A stretch of DNA of 64,000 nt from Methylocystis sp. H62 (lineage in GTDB: Bacteria > Pseudomonadota > Alphaproteobacteria > Rhizobiales > Beijerinckiaceae), in the NCBI RefSeq assembly GCF_015709515.1, contig NZ_JADNQZ010000059.1, positions 372,001 to 436,000 on the forward strand, read 5' to 3'. The notes under the pieces are model-generated. The model saw only the letters and a program-made list of their open reading frames with translations, ran no database searches and had not been told where the DNA came from. The position numbers and the translations under genes are program-made. Positions within the stretch are counted from its first letter, which is position 1. The number at the start of each line of letters is the position of its first letter. This document shows positions 9,173 to 17,902 of the stretch, piece by piece.

Positions 9173-9976
9173 ATGCACTTGGCGCAAGTTCGGCGCAATT
9201 TCGAGGCAATCATGAGCGCCAGGGTTGGCGAAGTTAAATTTTCATTTAACTTAACCGAGCCTTCACAAACTATGGCGGGAAACATGTTGAACTTTCCTTA
9301 TCTCCGTGACCAAGCTGAACTTTCTGGCGCCGGCGGCTGTCTTTCAACCATCTGGTTGAAAGACCACCAGGCTCTAGTATTGCGCAAGACTCGGCCGGGT
9401 TTTGACGCCCTAACGATGCGTACAATTACCGAGATTCTGTCGGCGATCGACCGAGGCGAGCTGAACGAGATCCGCTACCTCGTCTATGATTTCGCGCATG
9501 GCGTGCGAGAGGCGCCGAGGCCGGCGGAGGGTTTTGGGGAGATGGCTGCCGAAAATTCCGAGCTGATCGTCGATACGCCGGTGATCACGCTCGCCTGGGC
9601 GCGCGGCCTGATGAGCGGCTCCGATTTCGACTTCGCGATGCATTGCTCCGCCATCGTCGCAGAAAGGGACGCGCAGTTCTCCTTCTCGGGTGATCCCTCT
9701 GATCTTCTGGGACTTTACGCGGCGGTTGGCCGGACGCTCGGCTTCGTCAAGGCCGAACGTCTCATGGAGAGCAATAGGGCGCTCACCGCCGAAGACGCCC
9801 ATGAACTGCTGATCGTTAGAGACGTCGTCGAGCCACAGCCAGGCGCCGCTGCGATAGAGCGCTACCTCGCTCAATTCGGTCGACGCTATAACGCCTCGCA
9901 CGCGATTTTTCGCGCGCAGCGCATGGTGCAACCTGGGGTTGATCGGCGGAGCTTAGTGGCGCTTGAGCGCAACTGA
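9173..9976 (+). CDS. Divergent crotonase (enoyl-CoA hydratase/isomerase fold) protein
   Basis: 267 residues from this ATG; a second ATG at 9212 has GAGG five bases upstream and may be the true start (254 residues). The crotonase core is visible in PVITLAWARGLMSGSDFDFAMHCSAIVAERDAQFSF, which aligns with the oxyanion-hole and CoA-binding segment of the fold, and in LGFVKAERLMESNRALTAEDAHEL. The usual GGG of the oxyanion loop is GLMSGSDF, and the acidic catalytic residues of hydratases and of RpfF are not conserved at the expected places. It is convergent with the GGDEF-EAL gene (17 bp apart) that is co-transcribed with a DSF-synthase-like crotonase. Function unknown; possibly a modulator or a thioesterase of the same signal. 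Confidence 0.7.
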   Translation: MHLAQVRRNFEAIMSARVGEVKFSFNLTEPSQTMAGNMLNFPYLRDQAELSGAGGCLSTIWLKDHQALVLRKTRPGFDALTMRTITEILSAIDRGELNEIRYLVYDFAHGVREAPRPAEGFGEMAAENSELIVDTPVITLAWARGLMSGSDFDFAMHCSAIVAERDAQFSFSGDPSDLLGLYAAVGRTLGFVKAERLMESNRALTAEDAHELLIVRDVVEPQPGAAAIERYLAQFGRRYNASHAIFRAQRMVQPGVDRRSLVALERN

Positions 9977-9993
9977 TGCTTGTTGAACGTAAA

Positions 9994-12288
9994 TCACGCC
10001 GCGCTGACGAGGCGCGGCGCGTCGCGCCAATACTTGAGGAGCGGTCTCAGCTCCTCGATTGGCCGCGGTCTCGTGTATAGATATCCCTGAATAAGAAAAA
10101 TATTCTTGCTCGCCATGAAGGCGAGTTGAGCGTCAGTTTCGACGCCCTCGGCGACGAGATCGATGGACAGATCCCGCGCCAGCGCAGAGATCGCCGAAAT
10201 GATCGCCTGCGTCTTCGGCGACTCGATCGCCTGCCGCGCGAAGGAGCGATCAATCTTGACCTTCTTGACCGGGAAACGATTGAGATAGCCGAGGCTGCTG
10301 TAGCCGGTTCCGAAATCATCGAGCGAGAGACGGACGCCGAGCGCTTCGATCTCGCGTAACTTACTGTCGACGTCATCTGACACCATGAGCGTCGTTTCGG
10401 TGATTTCGAGTTCCAGACGATCGGGCTCCAATCCAGATTCGTGGAGCGTCGCCGCGACCATCTCGGCGAGATCCTTCTGTTGGAACTGTCTCGGCGCGAT
10501 ATTGACGGCGACACGGACGTTCGAAGGCCACGACTTCGCGTCATTGCACGCCTGCCGCAGCGCCCAGGCGCCGAGTTCGATGATCATGCCGGTTTCTTCA
10601 GCGACAGGAATGAATTCGCCCGGTGAGATCATTCCTCGGGTCGGGTGGCGCCATCGCAGCAGCGCCTCCATGGAAACGATGGTCGCGGTGCGGGAATCGA
10701 CGACCGGCTGATAGTAGACGATCAATTCGTTCGCCAGGAACGCGTGACGCAGTTCGGTGTCGATTGCCCGCTTTCGGGTCAACGCATCCTGCATCTCCTG
10801 GGAATACCAAATCGCCTTGCCGCGCCCTTCGGCTTTCGACTGGTAAAGCGCGAGATCGCTGCATTTGAGCAGGCCGCCGGAGGTCTCCGAGTCGTTGGGC
10901 GCCGCAGCCATGCCGATGCTCGCGCCGATGTTGATGACGTGATTTTCGACGATGAAGGTGCGATGCATCTCGGCAAGGATATTGGCGGCGAGTTCGTCAA
11001 CCTCAGGAAGGTGTTCGCCGGCGCGCAGCAGCACACAGAATTCGTCGCCGCCGAGCCTCGCCACGACGTGCGGATGCGGCACGCAGGCGGCGAGACGCGC
11101 GCCGACCGCGGACAGCAGCTGATCGCCGATGGAGTGGCCCAGCGTGTCATTGACGTCTTTGAACCGATCGAGATCAATGTTGAGCAGCGCGGCGTGGAAC
11201 CCGCGCTGCCTGAGCTGAACCATTTCCTCTTCGAGCGTCTCCTGAAATTGATAGCGGTTCGGGAGATTGGTCAGATCGTCGAAATGCGCCATGCGCTCAA
11301 TCTCACGGAGCGCGCGCTTTTGTATCGTCACGTCCTCGATGACGGTGATGAAGGAGCCCGCTTCGGCGCGTTCGCAGTGAAACTCAAAAAAACGTTCGCC
11401 GAGCTTGTGCGTGAAGATGGTCGCACGCGGCATTGTGACGTGCCGCTTCCACCGCTCAAAAAAGATCTTGCTTTCGTGCGGCGACATGCCGACGCTCTTG
11501 CAGATCGCGTGCGCCAGCGCTTCGAGCCGGATCGGCGTCGCCGCGGCCACGATGCCGAAGAAATCGATCACGCGCCGGTTCACGACCGTGACGGACAGAT
11601 CGGCGTCGCCCATGCACAGGCCGTGTGTCATCGAGTTCAATGCGAGGCTGAATTTTTGCCGCTGGCGGGTGGCGTCCAAGCCGTTGCGCAGCGCCGACTC
11701 CAGATTGCCGTGCAGAAATTTCGTCGTTGAATGAATGGAGACGATCAGCAGCACGACAATCAGCGCAAGGCCGAGGTAGCGCCGTTCTTCATGCATCATC
11801 GCGGCGATGGCAAGCGGAAGCGCGAGGCCGAGCGATTGCGCGAGAACGATCCAGGGACGGCCGGCGTTGCGACCCGCAAGCCCGCTAAGGCCGCTCATCA
11901 TAATGACGATGCTGTAAATGCCGAGCACATCATTGTAGTGATTATAGAACAAGACCGCGACGGACGCACCGACCGCTGTCATGAAGCCGACCGCGCCAAT
12001 TGCGTAGAGCCTCTCCCATTCCAGCGAATCCCGTCGGCGAAGCGAGACCGGCGTGCTCGCATGCGCAAAGAAAACGTACAGGCGAAAGGCGCCGAGAACG
12101 GCGATCAGCGCCACGAAGTAGAGGTAGATTCGATCGCCGAGAAGAAGCCATGCGAGCGCAGGCGCGATGAGGCCGCCGAGAAGGCCCGCAAAAAACGAAC
12201 CGGCGGTGCCGAACAGGGTTTCAACCAGGTCGCTATGGATTTGAACATCGGAGCTTTCGCTGGCGGCTGGCTTCGCGCGGACGAGCAT
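9994..12288 (-). CDS. Membrane-bound GGDEF-EAL cyclic-di-GMP enzyme
   Basis: 764 residues. Residues 25-190 contain about six membrane segments; 205-325 form a PAS-like domain; 335-500 hold a diguanylate cyclase domain with intact GGDEF at 413-417 and no RxxD inhibitory site just before it; 515-755 hold an EAL phosphodiesterase domain with EAL at 541-543 and conserved LEITE, LDDFGTGYSSL, KIDRSF and AEGVET. Both active sites look complete, so it could make or degrade c-di-GMP. It starts three bases after the stop of the RpfF-like gene, so the two are co-transcribed. That arrangement recalls RpfF-RpfR, where the fatty-acid signal controls c-di-GMP turnover; coupling here is inference. Confidence 0.93.
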   Translation of the reverse strand: MLVRAKPAASESSDVQIHSDLVETLFGTAGSFFAGLLGGLIAPALAWLLLGDRIYLYFVALIAVLGAFRLYVFFAHASTPVSLRRRDSLEWERLYAIGAVGFMTAVGASVAVLFYNHYNDVLGIYSIVIMMSGLSGLAGRNAGRPWIVLAQSLGLALPLAIAAMMHEERRYLGLALIVVLLIVSIHSTTKFLHGNLESALRNGLDATRQRQKFSLALNSMTHGLCMGDADLSVTVVNRRVIDFFGIVAAATPIRLEALAHAICKSVGMSPHESKIFFERWKRHVTMPRATIFTHKLGERFFEFHCERAEAGSFITVIEDVTIQKRALREIERMAHFDDLTNLPNRYQFQETLEEEMVQLRQRGFHAALLNIDLDRFKDVNDTLGHSIGDQLLSAVGARLAACVPHPHVVARLGGDEFCVLLRAGEHLPEVDELAANILAEMHRTFIVENHVINIGASIGMAAAPNDSETSGGLLKCSDLALYQSKAEGRGKAIWYSQEMQDALTRKRAIDTELRHAFLANELIVYYQPVVDSRTATIVSMEALLRWRHPTRGMISPGEFIPVAEETGMIIELGAWALRQACNDAKSWPSNVRVAVNIAPRQFQQKDLAEMVAATLHESGLEPDRLELEITETTLMVSDDVDSKLREIEALGVRLSLDDFGTGYSSLGYLNRFPVKKVKIDRSFARQAIESPKTQAIISAISALARDLSIDLVAEGVETDAQLAFMASKNIFLIQGYLYTRPRPIEELRPLLKYWRDAPRLVSAA

Positions 12289-12291
12289 GAG

Positions 12292-13353
12292 CTAATCCTC
12301 TTTGGAAGGCGGCGGCTTTTTTAAAGCCTCGCCCTTGCCGGAGGGAAGCTCGTCGCGGGGAAGACGCGACTGAGCCGAAACGAGCCGTTCCATATAGCGC
12401 AGGTCGTGCCGTGAAATGGCCATGGAGCAATCCGTCCAAAGCTCGACCACCCGAAGCAATTCTTCTTTGCGCACGGGGAAACATTGCTTCCGAAAGTTGA
12501 CGAGGGCCTGACGGCGCCGCCAGTTCGCGCCGTCGGGGTCGAGCATCCACTCATGGGCGGTTTCGAGCGCCCGGCCTTCCGGCGCGACGACGTCGACAAT
12601 GTCGAGATCGAACAGTTCGCGCGCCGTATAAACGCGGCCGGCCGAGAGAATCTGTTGTGTTCGCGCCGGCCCCACGCGCCTGGTGAGAAACGTCACCGCG
12701 CCCATTCCCGGAAAGGTGTTGAAGGCGATCTCGGGCACTCCAAGACGCGCGCTCTCCTCGGCGATGACAAAATCGGTGGCCAGCGCCCCTTCGAAGCCGC
12801 CGCCCATGCATTGTCCCCTGACGACGGACAGCGTCAAGACAGGAAGATCGAAAGCCGAGGTTAGCGCGTACATGACCTCGATACAGGCGTAGGCGTAGGT
12901 TAACAGGGAATCTCGGTCATTGTTCCTGATGCAGGAAACGAATGTCGCAAGATCGCCGCCCAAGCTGAATACATTCGGCTTCTTGGAGGCCATCACGATA
13001 TAGCGGATCGGCCAAGTCGAGCCCTCCGTCTGCGCCAGACGTTTGATCGCGTCGCGAAACTCGATCGCCTCCTGCAACATCCGCAAAGTGTAACAGTGCG
13101 GCGAGTCTGCGCGATAATTCATCCACACCGATTGCGTCGGCGCGTCATATTCAATTTCTAGGAGTTCGAAGCGCCAGTGCGGAAAATCTTGGGGAGGGTG
13201 CCGTAGGTGCGCGGCGCCGATCATATCCGATACTTCGGGGCCAAGGCCTCCCCCCTCGATGACGCAAGAAAACGAGCCGTCCGGGTCCCGACGCAAGGCG
13301 CGGCGGCGCGGGCGGGCTAAGCCGCCAAGCTTCAAGTGAGTTTGATCCAGCAT
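12292..13353 (-). CDS. DSF-family fatty-acid signal synthase (RpfF-like crotonase)
   Basis: 353 residues; GAAGG lies eight bases before the ATG. The crotonase core VVRGQCMGGGFEGALATDFVIAEESARLGVPEIAFNTFPGMGA strongly resembles RpfF, including the two glutamates of the RpfF active site, here E188 and E208, with the same 20-residue spacing. The C-terminal RMV-type end (LRYMERLVSAQSRL) also matches. RpfF converts 3-hydroxyacyl-ACP into cis-2-unsaturated fatty acids that act as diffusible signals. It is about 60 residues longer than Xanthomonas RpfF, with an Arg-rich N-terminal extension. It is the first gene of an operon with a GGDEF-EAL protein; no RpfC/RpfG pair is nearby. Confidence 0.85.
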   Translation of the reverse strand: MLDQTHLKLGGLARPRRRALRRDPDGSFSCVIEGGGLGPEVSDMIGAAHLRHPPQDFPHWRFELLEIEYDAPTQSVWMNYRADSPHCYTLRMLQEAIEFRDAIKRLAQTEGSTWPIRYIVMASKKPNVFSLGGDLATFVSCIRNNDRDSLLTYAYACIEVMYALTSAFDLPVLTLSVVRGQCMGGGFEGALATDFVIAEESARLGVPEIAFNTFPGMGAVTFLTRRVGPARTQQILSAGRVYTARELFDLDIVDVVAPEGRALETAHEWMLDPDGANWRRRQALVNFRKQCFPVRKEELLRVVELWTDCSMAISRHDLRYMERLVSAQSRLPRDELPSGKGEALKKPPPSKED

Positions 13354-13384
13354 TTGGCAATGCCTTCAACTCGTATTCGAAGCA

Positions 13385-13429
13385 TTTTCCGTCAAAGAAG
13401 TTCAGACAAAGGTCTGAACAGACGGAAAA
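13385..13429. promoter_or_regulatory. Nested inverted repeats upstream of the RpfF-like gene
   Basis: An inner perfect palindrome GTTCAGAC-AAAG-GTCTGAAC (13400-13419) is flanked by a second pair TTTTCCGTC (13385-13393) and GACGGAAAA (13421-13429). The element sits 32 bp upstream of the rpfF-type start, where an operator would lie, and 47 bp after the upstream gene's stop. A terminator role is less likely because no T-run follows the stem in that gene's direction. Confidence 0.55.
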
Positions 13430-13475
13430 AGCGTGGTTCTATTTCGGTGTTCTATTAACCTTTGTGACGCTTGCT

Positions 13476-14837
13476 CTAGGCGACTTCGAACCACGTCGCC
13501 AGTCCGCCTGCTTCGTGCTCCAGAATATCATCATGAACGGCCCACTTTCCAGGCGATTCGGCGAGGAAGGCGGCGTGCTTGGTTTTTCCGGGGGGAACGA
13601 TCACGCCGTTGCGCCAATAGGGCTCCCATCCGTCATCGAGGTCATGCAGAAGACGCATGCACTGCCCGTGAACATGCATCGCGAGCGCTGCTCCCGACTT
13701 ATTGACAAAGCCCAGCGTCACCGGGGTTCCGCGGGCCACTTTGAAGAGAGGCTGGCCTTCGTAGCCTTTCGTCAGCGCGCCGTTGATCGTCCAGGCGGGG
13801 CCGGTTGCGGCCTTGCGCGGTTCGATCACGAGATCGACTTTTTTGGCGTTCGCAAGCTTAATCTCGGCAGGGAGCGCCGCATTCTGCGGGAGCGACGCTA
13901 TCGGCGGGCGCTTCGACGCCTTTGCGCCCTTGGCGTCCGCGACGAAAAGGTCGCGATCCTCGCCATTCGGTCCGCGCAAGATCAAATTGGCCTTGGCGCC
14001 CTCGGTCTCCGGCATGTCGAACATCAGCTCGAAGCGCGCCCCCGGCGCAACGGGAATGCTGCGCTTGATCGGCTCGAAGGCGTCGCACGGCTGGCCGTCG
14101 ATGGCGATCACGAAAGGCTGCGCGCCCGCAAGGGACAGCACCATGATGCGCGCATTGCTGAGATTGGCCAGGCGCAGCCGCACCCTGGCGCCGGGCGCGA
14201 GGCTCTGCAGGGCCGGGGCAGCCTTGCCGTTGACGCAGAGCAGCGGGCCGATCCGGCCGACGCCGCTTGCCGCCGCAGGATCGTCGAAGCCGCCGACGAT
14301 CTGACCGGCGTCATCAAGCCGCCAGTCGTCGAGCGCGAGGAGCAGGTCGGCGTCTGCGGGCAGCGGCGCCGACTCATCGACGACCAGCAGGCCCTTGAGG
14401 CCGCGCCCGACAAGCTCCGGCGTCGCGCCATAGACGCTCGGCCGGTAGCAGAACAGGCCGGGATCGGCGAGCCTGCGGCGGTAATCGAAGGACCCGCCGG
14501 GCGCGACCGGCGCCTGCGTCAGCGGGGCGACGCCCTCCATCGCATTGTCGCCGCGCAAGCCATGCCAATGAATGGTTGCGGGTTGGTCTAGCTTGTTGAG
14601 GAACGAGACGGCGAGGTCGTCGCCCTGCTGGTAGCGAAGGATGGGCCCGGGCGTGATCCCGTCGAAACCGAGAATGCTGGTTTCGCCGCCGCCGGACAGG
14701 CGCGCCTTCCCCGGCCGCGCCTCGAGCCGCCGCAGGGCGGGGAGCGGCGGCGACTGCGCCATCGCCGGAAGCGCCGCCAGGCTGGCGGCGACGCCGGAAA
14801 GAACGACGCGGCGGGAGAGGAGTTGTGACATCGCCAT
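13476..14837 (-). CDS. Tat-exported multicopper-oxidase-like protein with degenerate copper sites
   Basis: 453 residues. A twin-arginine signal is present (SRRVVLSGVAASLAALPAMA), then three cupredoxin domains. The first ligand motif HWHG is intact (H90, H92) and MHVHG is present (H388, H390). The second motif, normally WYHSH, reads CYRPS (131-134), and the last, normally HCHxxxH, reads HDDILEH (435-441), so the type-1 copper cysteine and several type-3 histidines are gone. Normal oxidase chemistry is therefore unlikely; copper-free relatives such as SufI/FtsP act in cell division or envelope assembly. It is probably transcribed alone. A partial copper-binding or structural role is possible. 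Confidence 0.8.
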   Translation of the reverse strand: MAMSQLLSRRVVLSGVAASLAALPAMAQSPPLPALRRLEARPGKARLSGGGETSILGFDGITPGPILRYQQGDDLAVSFLNKLDQPATIHWHGLRGDNAMEGVAPLTQAPVAPGGSFDYRRRLADPGLFCYRPSVYGATPELVGRGLKGLLVVDESAPLPADADLLLALDDWRLDDAGQIVGGFDDPAAASGVGRIGPLLCVNGKAAPALQSLAPGARVRLRLANLSNARIMVLSLAGAQPFVIAIDGQPCDAFEPIKRSIPVAPGARFELMFDMPETEGAKANLILRGPNGEDRDLFVADAKGAKASKRPPIASLPQNAALPAEIKLANAKKVDLVIEPRKAATGPAWTINGALTKGYEGQPLFKVARGTPVTLGFVNKSGAALAMHVHGQCMRLLHDLDDGWEPYWRNGVIVPPGKTKHAAFLAESPGKWAVHDDILEHEAGGLATWFEVA

Positions 14838-14941
14838 CTAGCTATGGCGCAGCCCGGCCCGTTGGGCAATGATTGAGAGCTTCAACGTCACGCGCCGTGA
14901 GGGGAGCGCGAGAACGGCCAAAACACGAGGAGGCGAGAGAC

Positions 14942-15259
14942 ATGAGCGCGCCGCGCATGAAGAAGACTGCCGCAATTTTAGGCTTCTGCAGCGCATGCGG
15001 GTTTCTGCCGCTCGCCGCGTGGGCGCAGGCGTCGCAAGGCTATTCCGACTATCGCCAGTCGCTGATCGCCGGCGGCTGGAAGCCCAATGTCGGCTACGGG
15101 CTGAAAACCGCCCGCGGCAAGCCCCTCTATAAGTTTCCGGAAGTCGTCTGCGGTCCGACGATCTGCAACGCCAAATGGCGCGATCCCCAGGGGCGCGAAA
15201 AGGTCATTACGCTGATCCGCGGCCTCGAGGGGGCGGATCACCGCGTGGCGCCACAATAG
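14942..15259 (+). CDS. Small secreted protein
   Basis: 105 residues from an ATG preceded by GGAGGCGAG. A signal peptide is clear (KKTAAILGFCSACGFLPLAAWAQA), and the mature part of about 77 residues has the recognisable pattern DYRQSLIAGGWKPN followed by FPEVVCGPTICNAKWRDPQG, with two cysteines likely to form a disulfide. Proteins of this kind are common in Hyphomicrobiales genomes but have no assigned function. It is divergent from the copper-oxidase-like gene, 104 bp away, and no partner gene follows; the next feature is tRNA-Leu. Confidence 0.65.
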   Translation: MSAPRMKKTAAILGFCSACGFLPLAAWAQASQGYSDYRQSLIAGGWKPNVGYGLKTARGKPLYKFPEVVCGPTICNAKWRDPQGREKVITLIRGLEGADHRVAPQ

Positions 15260-15477
15260 CCAGCGGCGGCTGGCATCCCGCCGCGTCCATGCTATAGAGC
15301 GACGCCCGACGAATCGAGTTCGCGCTTGGGAGCGCCTTGGCGCGCCCTCAAAACGCGCAAGGGACTGCGCCTTTTCGGGGGAACAGGATCGTTTGAGAGG
15401 GAGTCGAACGGTTCGATTTCATCTCAAGCGATCCCGGTTCACGGGCAGGGAATTGAGGCGGGCCCTATCCGCCGATC

Positions 15478-15562
15478 GCGGGCGTGGCGGAACTGGTAGA
15501 CGCGCCGGATTTAGGTTCCGGTGACGAAAGTCGTGGGGGTTCGACTCCCTCCGCCCGCACCA
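15478..15562 (+). tRNA. tRNA-Leu (UAG anticodon)
   Basis: 85 nt including an encoded CCA. Acceptor arms GCGGGCG / CGCCCGC pair fully; the anticodon stem CCGGA/TCCGG encloses the loop TTTAGGT with anticodon TAG at 15512-15514; the long variable arm and T loop GGTTCGACTCC fit a class II leucine tRNA. Confidence 0.97.
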
Positions 15563-15638
15563 GAGCCGCCTACCGTGGCAGTCGCATAATCGTCGTCGCG
15601 CGCCGGCGACGTCGCAGTCATTAAGAAGGCTAATCGAG

Positions 15639-16985
15639 ATGCAAGTAACGCAGACCTCCTCGCAGGGCTTGAAGCAGGAATACAAGGTGGTTCTGCCGGC
15701 CGGCGAACTCGCCGCCAAGCTCGCCGCCCAGCTCACCGAGATTCAGGCGAAGAGTCAGATCAAGGGATTTCGCCCCGGCAAGGCGCCGATTGGCCATCTC
15801 AAGAAGCTCTACGGAAAGAGCATCATGAGCGACGTGTTGCAGGAGGCGGTTAACGACGCCAACCGCAAGATCGTCGAGGAAAACGAGCTGCGCATCGCGC
15901 TTGAGCCGAAGATCGATTTCCCCGGCGGGCAGGAGGAAGTCGAGCGCGCGCTGACGGCAGAGGGCGATTTCTCCTATGTCGTCACCTTCGAAACGCTGCC
16001 GAAGTTCGACATCGGCGCCTTCGACGACATCTCCCTGGAGCGTCCCGTCGCCGAAGTCGCCGAGGACGATATCGAGAAGGCGCTGCAGTCTCTCGCCGAT
16101 CGTGCTCAGGAATTCGAGGCCAAGCCCGAAGGGGGCAAGGCGGAGAAGGGCGACAGACTGACGATCGATTTCACCGGCAAGCTCGACGGCGAGCCCTTTG
16201 AGGGCGGCGCGGGCGGGGACGTCGATCTGGTGCTGGGCGCGGGAACCTTCATCCCCGGTTTCGAGGAGCAGCTCGAGGGCGCCGCCGCCGGCGACCAGCC
16301 GGTCGTCAAGGTCCGGTTCCCCGAGGACTATGCCGCCAAGCAGCTGGCGGGGAAGGACGCCGAGTTCGACGTGACGGTCAAGGCCGTTTCGGCGCCCAAG
16401 ACGCTCGGGCTCGATGAGGAGCTCGCCAAGAAATACGGCTTCGAGTCGCTCGAGGCGATGAAGACCGCCGTTCGCGGCAATCTCGAAGCCGATTTCGACA
16501 AGGCGTCGCGCGAAAAGATGAAGCGCGCGCTCCTCGACGCGCTCGACAGACGCTATTCCTTTGAGCTGCCGGAGAGCCTTGTAGCGCAGGAATTCGCCAA
16601 TATCTGGGGCCAGCACGAGCAGGAAAGCCAGCGGGCGGGCCAACCCGTCGCCGAAGACGGCAAGACGGAGGAAGAGACGAAGGCCGAGTTCCGCAAGATC
16701 GCCGAACGACGCGTGCGCTTGGGGCTGGTTCTGGCGGAAATCGGCAAAAGCGCCGACGTGAAGGTGGACGAAAAGGATCTGACCGACGCTTTGGTCGAGC
16801 GGGCGCGCATGTTCCCAGGCCAGGAGAAGGCGGTTTGGGACTATTACCGCAACAATGAGCAGGCCCTCGCCCAGCTCCGCGCCCCGATCTACGAGGAGCG
16901 CGTCGTCGACCACCTCTCGAAGCTGATCAAGATCGCCGACAAGACCGTCTCCCGCGAAGAGCTGTTCAAGGAAGACGAGGAATAG
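15639..16985 (+). CDS. tig: Trigger factor, ribosome-associated chaperone and peptidyl-prolyl isomerase
   Basis: 448 residues. The N-terminal ribosome-binding domain contains the signature loop GFRPGKAP (residues 45-52); the FKBP-type isomerase domain spans about 150-245 (GDRLTIDFTGKLDGEPFEGG and IPGFEEQLEGAAAGD); the C-terminal arm domain is helical and charged and ends in DEE. It binds nascent chains at the exit tunnel. It is followed 207 bp later by clpP, the classical chaperone-protease neighbourhood. An AAGG lies ten bases before the ATG. Confidence 0.97.
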   Translation: MQVTQTSSQGLKQEYKVVLPAGELAAKLAAQLTEIQAKSQIKGFRPGKAPIGHLKKLYGKSIMSDVLQEAVNDANRKIVEENELRIALEPKIDFPGGQEEVERALTAEGDFSYVVTFETLPKFDIGAFDDISLERPVAEVAEDDIEKALQSLADRAQEFEAKPEGGKAEKGDRLTIDFTGKLDGEPFEGGAGGDVDLVLGAGTFIPGFEEQLEGAAAGDQPVVKVRFPEDYAAKQLAGKDAEFDVTVKAVSAPKTLGLDEELAKKYGFESLEAMKTAVRGNLEADFDKASREKMKRALLDALDRRYSFELPESLVAQEFANIWGQHEQESQRAGQPVAEDGKTEEETKAEFRKIAERRVRLGLVLAEIGKSADVKVDEKDLTDALVERARMFPGQEKAVWDYYRNNEQALAQLRAPIYEERVVDHLSKLIKIADKTVSREELFKEDEE

Positions 16986-17192
16986 TCTGTCGTCCGGCCG
17001 CCTTCCCCGCAGGCGGCGGCGCGCCGCGAGAAAATCCGGGATCTCAGGCTCATGCGCATGGCGCGCTGCGGTGATCGTGGCGTGACGGCCGCAAACGAGT
17101 CTTTGCGTCCGGCGCGGGCGCAGATATATGACGGGTCAAGAGTTCCCGGCGCAGGCGCATCCGCCTCCGCCGGACCACAGAGGCGATACGCG

Positions 17193-17828
17193 ATGCGCGA
17201 CCCAATCGAAAACTACAGCCAATATCTCATCCCACAGGTGATCGAGAACACTTCGCGCGGCGAGCGCGGTTTCGACATCTATTCCCGCCTGCTGCGCGAG
17301 CGCATCATTTTCATCACCGGGCCGATCGAAGATCACATGGCGTCGGTCATCATCGCGCAGCTGTTGTTTCTGGAGTCCGAGAACCCCAAAAAGGAAATCT
17401 CGCTCTACATCAATTCGCCGGGCGGCGTGGTGACGTCCGGCCTCGCCATCTACGACACGATTCAGTTCATCAAGCCGAAGGTTTCGACGCTTTGCGTGGG
17501 GCAGGCGGCGTCGATGGGCTCGCTTCTGCTGGCCGCGGGCGCCGCCGGTCTGCGTTATGCGCTCCCGAACGCGCGCGTGATGCTTCACCAGCCGTCTGGC
17601 GGCTTTCAGGGTCAAGCGTCGGATATCCAGCGCCATGCGGAAGACATTCTGAAAGTCAAAAAGCGCCTCAATGACATCTATGTCCGACACACGGGCAAGG
17701 ATTATGAGACGATCGAGCACACGCTTGACCGCGATCATTTCATGTCGGCGGAAGAGGCGCGGCATTTCGGAATCGTCGACGCCGTTCAGGAGCGACGGCC
17801 TGACGACGAGAGCGACGCCAAGCGATAA
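17193..17828 (+). CDS. clpP: ATP-dependent Clp protease proteolytic subunit
   Basis: 211 residues from the ATG giving [10 protein letters not shown], the start that matches the family length; the frame is open for 47 codons upstream but those do not look coding. The catalytic triad is S107 in GQAASMGS, H132 in MLHQPSGG and D181 in LDRDHFM. The processing-type N-terminus and the GIVDAV end are standard. It forms the tetradecameric protease that works with ClpX or ClpA. Unlike many relatives, clpX does not follow; the next gene is pccA, 75 bp downstream. Confidence 0.97.
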   Translation: MRDPIENYSQYLIPQVIENTSRGERGFDIYSRLLRERIIFITGPIEDHMASVIIAQLLFLESENPKKEISLYINSPGGVVTSGLAIYDTIQFIKPKVSTLCVGQAASMGSLLLAAGAAGLRYALPNARVMLHQPSGGFQGQASDIQRHAEDILKVKKRLNDIYVRHTGKDYETIEHTLDRDHFMSAEEARHFGIVDAVQERRPDDESDAKR

Positions 17829-17902
17829 ACGCTGAAGGCGTCGGCCGCGTTTTCTGAGCGTCCGGCGCCAATTGCTTGAGGGATTGGGGCACTGGGGCGC
17901 GC

